IMG/VR virus record: IMGVR_UViG_3300032174_000015 | Span: 1 to 43,842 of that record | Origin: a virus | Direction: 5' to 3' (one strand) | Length of the DNA stretch: 43,842 bases | Shown: positions 19,398 through 27,600 of the stretch, in pieces | Layout: each line of letters starts with the position of its first letter | How positions within the stretch are numbered: the stretch's first letter is position 1 | Notes under the pieces: model-generated | The model's input: only the letters and a program-made list of their open reading frames with translations | Told to the model about the DNA's origin: nothing | Database searches by the model: none | Translations under genes and position numbers: made by a program

Positions 19398-19654
19398 TGC
19401 CTGCGAAGCGTTTGACTGGCATAGCCAGAGGCCGGAAGTGTCACAAGGGCCATGACGAATGGCGCCCTCGTCAGGATGGTAAGTGGCGTTGCCTGCTTTG
19501 TGCTCGCACTCACGACAGGGATCGCAAGCGGTCTGAGAGGGGACGCAATGTGTCCTGGGGCAACACGAAAAATGGGTCCTATGGCAGCGGCAAGCTGCTG
19601 TGGGACACCTTCACGCGCGAGGAACTGATGCGCCTGCGGAGCGAAGCGGCCTGA
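19397..19654 (+). CDS. Zn-knuckle protein, second of the pair (85 aa)
   Basis: Same order as its neighbour: Cys-His-Lys-Gly-His-Asp-Glu-Trp, Asp-Gly-Lys-Trp-Arg-Cys-x2-Cys-x-Arg, a very basic middle (HDRDRKRSERGR), then Gly-Lys-x2-Trp-Asp-Thr-Phe-Thr-Arg-Glu-Glu-Leu-Met-Arg-Leu-Arg. Head-to-tail duplication followed by divergence. ATG overlaps the preceding stop by one base. Confidence 0.72.
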   Translation: MPAKRLTGIARGRKCHKGHDEWRPRQDGKWRCLLCARTHDRDRKRSERGRNVSWGNTKNGSYGSGKLLWDTFTREELMRLRSEAA

Positions 19655-19667
19655 CATACTAGGGGGC

Positions 19668-19871
19668 ATGGCCCCCAAACTCCCGAAACTGAAGCGCCAG
19701 CCCGCTGGCAAAGCGAAGCCCAAGGCGATTGGCAAGGCGAATCCCACCACCCCCGCTGATCGCAACTATGCTTGGGGCGGCAAGCAAACCAAGGGAGCCC
19801 CCACCGCCCGCAAGGGCAGTCCAGCCAGTGGCTCCTCCAGCGGAAGGGGTAGCCGGTCCAATGGCTACTAA
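19668..19871 (+). CDS. Basic Ala/Pro/Lys-rich protein (67 aa)
   Basis: ATG after AGGGGG. Low-complexity Lys/Pro/Ala/Gly/Ser composition with a short Asn-Tyr-Ala-Trp-Gly-Gly-Lys core. Likely disordered and nucleic-acid binding. Overlaps the next gene by 11 bases. Position just before the terminase could mean a packaging accessory. Confidence 0.55.
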   Translation: MAPKLPKLKRQPAGKAKPKAIGKANPTTPADRNYAWGGKQTKGAPTARKGSPASGSSSGRGSRSNGY

Positions 19872-20043
19872 AAAGCCCATCAAGATCAAGGAATCAAAGC
19901 GCGGGACGTTCACCGCAGCTGCGAAAAAGTCGGGACAGTCTGTTCAGCAGAAGGCGCGGTCTGTGCTCAGCGATCCCAACGCCTCCCCGGCTATGAAAAA
20001 GAAGGCCAACTTCGCCCGCAACGCCGCGAAGTGGAAGCACTGA
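19861..20043 (+). CDS. Basic packaging-region protein (60 aa)
   Basis: Very basic N-terminus, then Gly-Gln-Ser-Val-Gln-Gln-x-Ala-x2-Val-Leu-x-Asp-Pro-x-Ala-Ser-x3-Lys-x-Lys-Ala-x-Phe-Ala-x-Asn-Ala. I recognise this pattern in short phage proteins encoded next to terminase and head genes. Function unknown; DNA contact is likely. Confidence 0.65.
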   Translation: MATKKPIKIKESKRGTFTAAAKKSGQSVQQKARSVLSDPNASPAMKKKANFARNAAKWKH

Positions 20044-20054
20044 GCTAGTCTCCG

Positions 20055-22007
20055 GTGGCTATCAGCGCCGCCGTCTGGGAGAAGTACGACAAACTCCGCT
20101 CCAACGGCTATTCACAAGCAGAGGCCGCGCGCCGCGCGCAGGTCAGCAAGGCATCGGCCTGGCGTCGGGAGCAGGACATCCGTGATGCCAATGATGGCGT
20201 CTACGCACCGGGCGACCTAAGCCATAGCCCGCAGAAGCGAGGCACCAACACCGCGAACCCGGCGAAGCGCACCAACGTCCCAGGTCGCCAGGTCGCCACC
20301 TCTCTGGGCGCCATCCCGCGCGACGAGCTGAAACCCGAGGCACTGCGCGCCCTGGATGACTTCGGCTATTTCCGGCGTCGGTACTTCGGGCGTAAGTCAA
20401 CCCCTTGGCAGGAGCAGGCAGGCCACCAGGTGGCCGACTTCCTCGCCACGCAGCAGAAGGAATATCTCGTTGATAACTGCCCGCCAGGCTCCGGTAAGAG
20501 CACGCTGTTTACGTTGGACATCCCGGCATGGCTTACATGTCGCCAGCGGGGAATACGTGGCCTTATGGGGTCCGCATCTCAATCTCTTGCAGAACGGTAT
20601 TTGCTCCGCTTGCGGTCAGCACTGGAAAGCCCATACATAGTCCGCGCTGAATCCGAGGAGATGGAGATGGACCTGGCCTACGATGCCGAGTCCACCCTGA
20701 TTGCTGACTATGGCCTGTTCAAACCCGAGGGCTCCGTGCTGTGGACGGCGCAGGCGTTCATAGTGTCGCAGCTTGATGATCGGCCTATCACCGAGAAGGA
20801 ACCAACGTGGTCGGCATACGGCCTAGACACGGCCTTTATCGGTGGCCGTTTCGACTTTTGCATTTGGGACGACGTGACTGAGGATAAGTTCCTTACCACG
20901 GCTGACCGCATTGACAAACAGCGGGACCGCTGGGACAAGGTTGCCGAGAAGCGCCTGGAGCCAGGGGGTCTGCTTGTGATCCAGGGGCAGCGGCTCGGTC
21001 CCGAGGACTTGTACCGGCACTGTCTGGACAAGAAGGTCGGTTCCTCCACCGTGATGGAGCATGACGGTTGCTGTGACGCCGAGCCAGGAAAGAAGTACCA
21101 CCACATCGTGTTCCGCGCGCACTACGAGGACAGGTGCGTGGGGGAACATGAGACTCACGAATACTACCCGAAGTCGTGTTTGCTTGACCCGTTCCGGTTG
21201 CCGTGGCGCGAGCTGGAAGCGGAGATGGAGAACGGCTCGGCCAACTTCCAGACGGTGTATCAGCAGGAGGATATGGATCCTGAGCGGTCCCTTGTCGATC
21301 CGTTCTGGATCAAGGGTGGCATTCACCCCAAGACCAATGAAATCTTTCCCGGCTGCTGGGACAATGACCGCCCCATGTGGCGCATCCCCGAACTGACGCA
21401 GCCGTTCGTAAGCTACCTATGTGTAGACCCATCGCCTACCAAAATGTGGGGTATCACGCTCTGGGTGTATCACCCGCAGACAGACCTGCGGTTTCTGGTT
21501 GCGCTGCAACGCTCCAAGCTGATGGTGGGCCAGTTCCTTGACTGGGATGTCGCGCAAGGTAAGTTCACCGGGATCCTGAGTCAGTGGCATGAGAAGTGCC
21601 TGGTTAACGGGTTTCCATTGAGCACGCTCATCTTTGAGCAGAACGGCGCGCAGCGGTTTTTCCTGGCTACGGAGACTTTCCGTCGTTGGCAGCAAAAGAC
21701 CGGCGTGCGCGTTATCGGTCACGAAACGTTCGCCGCCAACAAGCTGGATCCTGAGCTGGGGCCGCAGATTCTCGCCCCGCTGTACCGGCGCGGACTCATT
21801 CGGTTGCCTGGTGGCGACGAGATTAGCAAGCTGACCACACTAAAGCTGGTGGAGGAGGTGACGCGCTATCCGTTGTTCAGGACAGACGACCTGGTGATGA
21901 GCCAATGGTTTGGCGAGGCGAACCTCCAGCACGTCTACAGTAGGGAGCCAAAACCCCGCATCAGACCTGTACCCGGTTGGCTAAGAGAGAAAATACCGTT
22001 CGGATGA
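20055..22007 (+). CDS. terL: Terminase large subunit with N-terminal helix-turn-helix (650 aa)
   Basis: GTG start. Residues ~5-40 form a helix-turn-helix of the type expected in a small terminase. The ATPase domain has Walker A Pro-Gly-Ser-Gly-Lys148-Ser149 (143-149) and Walker B FDFCIWDD (266-273). The nuclease domain begins near Asp458 (CVDPS), with a Glu in IFEQNGAQ and a late Asp (DDLVMSQ) completing an RNase H-like metal site. It translocates DNA into the prohead and cuts concatemers. No separate small terminase is obvious, so recognition may reside in the N-terminal HTH. The stop overlaps a 48-aa gene. Confidence 0.93.
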   Translation: MAISAAVWEKYDKLRSNGYSQAEAARRAQVSKASAWRREQDIRDANDGVYAPGDLSHSPQKRGTNTANPAKRTNVPGRQVATSLGAIPRDELKPEALRALDDFGYFRRRYFGRKSTPWQEQAGHQVADFLATQQKEYLVDNCPPGSGKSTLFTLDIPAWLTCRQRGIRGLMGSASQSLAERYLLRLRSALESPYIVRAESEEMEMDLAYDAESTLIADYGLFKPEGSVLWTAQAFIVSQLDDRPITEKEPTWSAYGLDTAFIGGRFDFCIWDDVTEDKFLTTADRIDKQRDRWDKVAEKRLEPGGLLVIQGQRLGPEDLYRHCLDKKVGSSTVMEHDGCCDAEPGKKYHHIVFRAHYEDRCVGEHETHEYYPKSCLLDPFRLPWRELEAEMENGSANFQTVYQQEDMDPERSLVDPFWIKGGIHPKTNEIFPGCWDNDRPMWRIPELTQPFVSYLCVDPSPTKMWGITLWVYHPQTDLRFLVALQRSKLMVGQFLDWDVAQGKFTGILSQWHEKCLVNGFPLSTLIFEQNGAQRFFLATETFRRWQQKTGVRVIGHETFAANKLDPELGPQILAPLYRRGLIRLPGGDEISKLTTLKLVEEVTRYPLFRTDDLVMSQWFGEANLQHVYSREPKPRIRPVPGWLREKIPFG

Positions 22008-22150
22008 TTAGACGTAGGCGGCAGCCCTCCTATCAGGAGCTAGAGTTCAACTGCGAGCTGGAGCACGAATCCAAGATGGATGAGGCGTACAAAGCAGACC
22101 TGATAGCGATGTGGAGTGAAGTGCTGTTCGACATTCTGGAGGAAGCGTGA
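22004..22150 (+). CDS. Small acidic protein between terminase and portal (48 aa)
   Basis: ATGA overlap with the terminase stop and GTGA overlap with the portal start. Basic first seven residues (MIRRRRQ), then an acidic helix (MDEAYKADLIAMWSEVLFDILEEA). Tight packing supports a real gene; perhaps an assembly factor. Not recognised. Confidence 0.6.
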   Translation: MIRRRRQPSYQELEFNCELEHESKMDEAYKADLIAMWSEVLFDILEEA

Positions 22151-23982
22151 AATCAGGCGAGGAGATTCTCCACCTCTGGCATGAACGGCGCGAGGCCGCT
22201 GGCCCCATGTTCAACAAGATGGAGGAGATTCGTAAGCTGTATAACGGCGAGCTGATTCTCCCGCTGCCGCAGATTGACAAGGTGGAGAAGGCGGCGGTGG
22301 CGAACCTAGTGCAGCAGGGCGTTGACCAGTTGGGAGCACGCATCGCCTCCGTCCGCCCCGACGTGACGTGCCCCAGCCTGAGCCCCGGCCAACCGCTGGC
22401 CGACCGCAAGGCTAGCGACCGGCGTAAGGCCATCCTCGGCTGGTGGGACAAGTCGATCATGGACGTGCTGGACGGACGGCGCGCGCGCCACCTCCTGGCC
22501 TACGGCGCATCCCCGGTGCTGATCCGCCCCGGCCACTCCTACGAGCACGGCGTCCCGACGTGGCACGTTCGGTCCCCGCTGTCCACCTTCCCCGGCCCGC
22601 GTCCCAACCCTGACGACATGACGCCCAACGACTGCATTTTTGCCTACTCGGTGAGCTACGGCTTCATCCAGCACCGCTACCCAGATGCCATCCGTGGTCT
22701 GGAGGTGGGGAAGAACCCGCGTCCCGACGAGCTGTTTGACATCCTGGAGTACGTGGATGCCGACGAGCTGGTGATGATCGTTGTGGGTAAGGCGCCAGCT
22801 CCCCAGACCGGCTACGACAATCGCGACTACGTGGCTGGCGCCCCGTATGCCGAGGTGATGCGGACTCCCAACCGCGCTCAGATGTGTACCGCCATCGTGC
22901 CGAAGCGCACCAGCCTTGACATGCCCATCGGCAAGTTCGACGGCATGACCGGCATGTATCAGATGCAGGCGCGCCTGATGGCCCTTACCCTCATCGCCGT
23001 GCAGCGCAGCGTGTTCACCAAGGAATGGTTGGTGGCCCGCCCCGGCGAAGTACCCGAGGTGTTGACCGAGGCCGATCCAGAGAACGGTCGCACTGGTGTG
23101 GTGGTCGGCGGCGTGCTGGAGCCGCAACAGGCGACACCTCCCGCTATCGCCATGCAGATGACAGAGATGTTGGAGGCGAACCAGCGCGCGCAGGGTGGGC
23201 TTCCCCAGGAGATGTCGGGCACGTCGCCCACCAACGTCCGCACCGGCAAGCGTGGCTCGGACATTATGAGCGCGCAAGTTGACTTCCCGATTCAGGAAGC
23301 CCAGACCCTTCTCGCGCGGTCGAAGGAGTACGAGAACTGCGCAGCCATCGCCGTGAGCAAGGCGTACTACGGCAACAAGACCGTCAGCTTCTACGTGCGC
23401 AAGATGAAGGGTGGCAAGGGCAAAGTCACCTATACCCCCAACAACATCTTCGACACCGACGTGAACTTCGTGGACTACCCGAATGCCGGGTCGGATGCGA
23501 ACCAGCTCACTGTGTTGCTCGGTCAGCTCCTGTCCCTGAAGGCCCTGTCGCTTGACAGCGGACGGCGCATGCACCCGCTGATTGACGACCCTGAGCATGA
23601 AAAGGAAATGGTCATCAGTGAGTCGCTCCAAGACGCCCTACTCGCGGCCATATCACAACAGGTGCAAGGCGGGCAGCTCTCTGCTGTGGACGTTGCGAAC
23701 ATCACCCTCGCGCTGGAGGAGGACAAGTATGACTCTCTGGCGGCGGCTGTCAACGCGGTCCACCAGCAAGAGCAACAGCGCCAGGCTGCACCAGCGCCAC
23801 CCACTCCAGGTGGTCCGGAGGGTGCTCCAGGTCTTACCCCTGGTCCCGCTGGTGGTCCTGGCGGGGCTGCTGTACCTCCTGGTGGTCCACCTTCTGTAGG
23901 TCCACCGAGCCCCAGCATGAACAATCTCACCGCGCTGCTTGGCGCATTGCACGGTGGCGCAACGTCGCCACAACCGGCATGA
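22147..23982 (+). CDS. Portal protein (611 aa)
   Basis: Directly follows terminase and has the size and order of a tailed-phage portal. The N-terminal region carries Leu-Tyr-Asn-Gly-Glu-Leu, a beta-rich wing domain (~130-250), a helical stem/crown with repeated Ala/Gln helices (~320-530) and a disordered Pro/Gly C-terminus (~555-600). It would form the dodecameric vertex that docks terminase and the ejection machinery. GTG start. No protease or muF-like fusion is seen. Confidence 0.85.
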   Translation: MKSGEEILHLWHERREAAGPMFNKMEEIRKLYNGELILPLPQIDKVEKAAVANLVQQGVDQLGARIASVRPDVTCPSLSPGQPLADRKASDRRKAILGWWDKSIMDVLDGRRARHLLAYGASPVLIRPGHSYEHGVPTWHVRSPLSTFPGPRPNPDDMTPNDCIFAYSVSYGFIQHRYPDAIRGLEVGKNPRPDELFDILEYVDADELVMIVVGKAPAPQTGYDNRDYVAGAPYAEVMRTPNRAQMCTAIVPKRTSLDMPIGKFDGMTGMYQMQARLMALTLIAVQRSVFTKEWLVARPGEVPEVLTEADPENGRTGVVVGGVLEPQQATPPAIAMQMTEMLEANQRAQGGLPQEMSGTSPTNVRTGKRGSDIMSAQVDFPIQEAQTLLARSKEYENCAAIAVSKAYYGNKTVSFYVRKMKGGKGKVTYTPNNIFDTDVNFVDYPNAGSDANQLTVLLGQLLSLKALSLDSGRRMHPLIDDPEHEKEMVISESLQDALLAAISQQVQGGQLSAVDVANITLALEEDKYDSLAAAVNAVHQQEQQRQAAPAPPTPGGPEGAPGLTPGPAGGPGGAAVPPGGPPSVGPPSPSMNNLTALLGALHGGATSPQPA

Positions 23983-24173
23983 GCGGGCGTTACACGCCGA
24001 AGCGGTCGATAGAGGCCGTGCGGCAGAGCTGGCTTACAAAGAACCCCGATGATCCACGCCTCAGTCAGATCGGGCGCGTGCTGGCCCTAGCTGCACGCTC
24101 TGGCCCGGAGCACTTCCGTCAGGTGGTGCGCGAGTTAAGACCGGAGACTCCGCGCAATGGCACGCGGGGGTAG
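23979..24173 (+). CDS. Small basic protein (64 aa)
   Basis: ATGA overlap with the portal stop. Basic and helical, with an Arg/Leu-rich middle. Lies between portal and the virion-protein block; role unknown. Overlaps the next gene by 17 bases. Confidence 0.6.
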   Translation: MSGRYTPKRSIEAVRQSWLTKNPDDPRLSQIGRVLALAARSGPEHFRQVVRELRPETPRNGTRG

Positions 24174-24615
24174 GCGCGCCGGGAAGTCCGGCACCAAGTA
24201 TCCGAATCGCACAGACCTTCAGGGAGCCCAGCTTCCTGCCAACGCTCCGCGGGGCCTACCCTACGGCGACCGCGCCAAGCTGATTGCAGCGCAGCGCGCC
24301 GTCCCGATGGGTACCGCCCCAGCACCCACTCCCGCCGTTCCGCAGGGGGGATCGCCTCCTCCCTCTCCTGCGCCCGAACCGGGAAGTCTGCCGTTCCTCG
24401 GGCAGACCCAGCGTCCCTCGGAGCCGGTGACTGCGGGCCTGCCTATCGGCCCCGGCCCCGGCCCCGAGGCGCTGTCGGCTAATCAGGTCAATCCGCAAGA
24501 TCCGATTTATCAGGCGGTGGCTGCGCTGGATTCACTGGGCGACAAGGCCGACACAGCAACAGCACATCTACGGGACGCAGTTCATGCAGCACTCGCTAAC
24601 AGAAACGTCCCGTAA
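24157..24615 (+). CDS. Pro/Gly-rich virion-region protein (152 aa)
   Basis: Basic N-terminus, long disordered Pro/Gly/Ala centre (~50-105) and a helical C-terminus with heptad-like spacing (AALDSLGDKADTATAHLRDAVHAAL). Such a layout suits a linker between portal and an internal protein. The TAATGG junction couples it to the giant virion gene. Confidence 0.6.
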   Translation: MARGGRRAGKSGTKYPNRTDLQGAQLPANAPRGLPYGDRAKLIAAQRAVPMGTAPAPTPAVPQGGSPPPSPAPEPGSLPFLGQTQRPSEPVTAGLPIGPGPGPEALSANQVNPQDPIYQAVAALDSLGDKADTATAHLRDAVHAALANRNVP

Positions 24616-27600
24616 TGGCTGTAGGGCCTACGAACGATAATGGCCTTGGCCCCCCTAGCGGGGTCTTTGCGACCAATCCTCACCCAGCTTTTGGCGGAAC
24701 GCCGACCGAGCCTCTGCTTCCGGCCAACCACCCTAACGCGCCCAAGCCCATTCCACATAACTATGTGGATCGGCTCATGGGTTTGTCTACAGCACATCCG
24801 TGGATGCCACATCAGACTGTCGCAACGCTCGCTGCTCTACCTGCGTCCGATCAAGCTGTGAGTCAGATGGCGGTGACGCTACGCAATCTGTACGGCTCTG
24901 TGGACAACGCCGTTAAGTACGTTACCGATGATCCGCTGCTGCAAAAGACTCCCTCGCTTGGGCTGTATATCCGGTCCTATCTCACAAACACAGTGGGGCC
25001 TTGGCCGCTGGCCGATCAGGACTTGCAGCATATTCAGAAGAACCTGCAACAGATGGGCTGGGGTAAAGGATTGCCGACCAACGGCGTATGGAGCACTAAC
25101 TGGAATACTTCATACACCCAGTACGTGGACAACCTGAGAACGCAGCAACTTGGTGGTGCTAGCCCCGGCGCGCTGCCGTTCGGCACCGTTCTTAACGCAC
25201 TCAACTCCCTGTTACCGCGCCAGGCGGCTACCGCCGTGGGTGCATATATCACGAACCTTCCTCACTCAGTGCGCCAGGACATCAGCACTCTGGCTGGCTC
25301 AGCGGGTGGTACCTATTCCAACATCTTTGAACATCCCGGCAGCTTCACGCACCCATTTTCCGAGCAGCATGGTGCTGCCGCCCAGTCTGAGAACGAGGCG
25401 GCTGCTGCTGCACAAAACCTCATCCCTGGCACCCGCGTCACTCCGCAGCAGGCATACACGGCGCAGAGCGCCCGTACCCAGTTGATGGATACGTTGCAGG
25501 TAGCTGGCGATCTGTTTGCCGCGCACGGCCTATTGCGTGCTGGAGGAGCGGTGGCGACAGCTGCGCGTGAGACTAACTGGACGAGCCTGGATGCCGCAGC
25601 TGCACAGCGTGGTCCTGGCACCATCGCTTCCAAGCTGTTCGGACCAGTGGTGGGCGACACCAGGGCTCCTCTGCTGTCGCGCGGCGCAGCCACGAACGTG
25701 CCCATTCTTCGCATGACTGGCCCGGTGGCCGACAAGATCGCTGGCGGTGACGGCTACTACTACCGCGCCCGCACCATCCTGGCAGCGCCCTACGCGGTTC
25801 CAGGTGTCAAGGTGCTAGGCACTGCGGTCGGGCAGGTGGGTCTGGCTGGTGCCAAGATTCGCGCTGCTGGTAGCGCGGAGTCGTTGGTTGGTGGGCAGAC
25901 CTCGCCCCTATCTGACGCTATCGACAAGTACCAAAACATCAACCAGTTTGACCAGGCGGTGCAGAACAAACTCCAGTTCACTGCGTTCGGTCATACCTTC
26001 CGCCCAGGCATCAACACGCTGGCATGGGTGGCCTACCCGCAGCTGGACAGCATGGGCACCGTGTCGGCGTCAATCGGGCGTGACGTGACGCAGCTTAATG
26101 ACGCCGTGCAGCATGCGTTTGGCCCGACGACCGGATTGGGATTGAGCATTGAGCGCGGTGTCAACTGGACCAAAACAGGCGACCAGCGCTTGTCCTATGA
26201 CGACCTGGTGCAGATGGCTGGTGGTCCGTCACACTTCGCACAGTTCTGGACTAGCAAAATCTTTGAGCACGCAGCCGCGCGCCTTGCGGAGGATGAGTGG
26301 AGCAAGATGCCCGCTCAGGAGCAGGCGGCGATGCTGGGCTCTGGCGTGGACTTTCAGGATCGCGCTGCGGTGATGTCGGACCTCGCGAACCAAAAACTGC
26401 ACAACGCAATGGGTGGTGACATCACCGACTTGCTGCGCTCGGCCAACGAGATGGTGACGGACGGCACCTTCACTCGCGGCCAGTGGGGCGGGCATAGTGG
26501 ATTCTCTAAGGCAATCGCCGCCGAGATAGAGCGCAGCGGCATGACACCGAGGGAGTGGCTTCAGAAATACATGGTGAACTACGGCGAGGCTTCGCGCATC
26601 CAGCGTGAGGTTGTCATACCGCGTCGTAACGAGCTGGTGTCAGACGCCACATCTCCCGCCGACATCGGCCTGGCACCCATCGACTACCTATTCACCGACA
26701 AGGCCACCAACGAGGCCAATCAGTTGGAGGCCAACTACCGCGCCGCCGTTGCTGCGCTGAAGGCCCGCGCGAGCGGCAAGCCCGAGGAGGCTGCGGCTCC
26801 AGACGAGTCTGCTGGCGGCGTGGACCCGGCCATCCAGCAACGCTACGACGCGGCCAAGGCCGCATTCGACGCCGACCTTACAGACGACAAAGCGCGCCAG
26901 GAGTTTGCTTCTGCCGAGGAGGCGCTGCGGTTCGCGCGCAGAACGGGTGGTGTGGCTAAGAAGGCCGCGCCAGCAGCCGAGTCCGGGGCTGATGCTTGGA
27001 AGAACTTTGAGGAGTCTGCGTCTGCCATACGCCAATACCTGGTGGACAACTTCGGCATCGACGGCCCCGCCATGCCGCAGAACGATGAGGATATGCTGAA
27101 GCTGTTGCATCAGAAGGCTGACGCTCAGCAGTCGCGCCTGTTTCCTCGCCAGCGCGCGCTTCACATCGCGCCAGATGATGCCAAGCCCGCCCTGCATCCC
27201 ACGCTTCCCGCTGGATCCTCCACGTTGGACAGGTTCTCGGCTACGCCAGTATTCACGCGCGTCAAGCCGACACAAGCAATGGAGATTGTGCATGAGTCAC
27301 GGTCGCCCAATCTGCACCAGTGGACTAACAACCCGCAAGAACTAGAGGGTGGTGGATTGGTCACGATTGAGCACGATCCGAAGGGCCTGTATGGAGAGCT
27401 GGATCGCAGTCGCGGTGAGAGTGGCTACGACATGGCGCGTGGAGTCGCGCGCTTTGATGCTGCGCGCAACAAGACCAGTGGCTTAGACGACATCCGTTCT
27501 GTGGAGCTGCGGAGTAAGTCCGGACTCAGCGGCAAGCAGCGCACTGCGTGGACGCTGCTGAGCGATCAGCTTGACCGCGCCGGATACATCAAGATTGATG

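Noticed and set aside
22306-23631. 441-aa minus-strand ORF opposite the portal gene
   Set aside because: Antisense shadow: skewed His/Leu/Val/Gly use, no ribosome site, fully covered by the portal.
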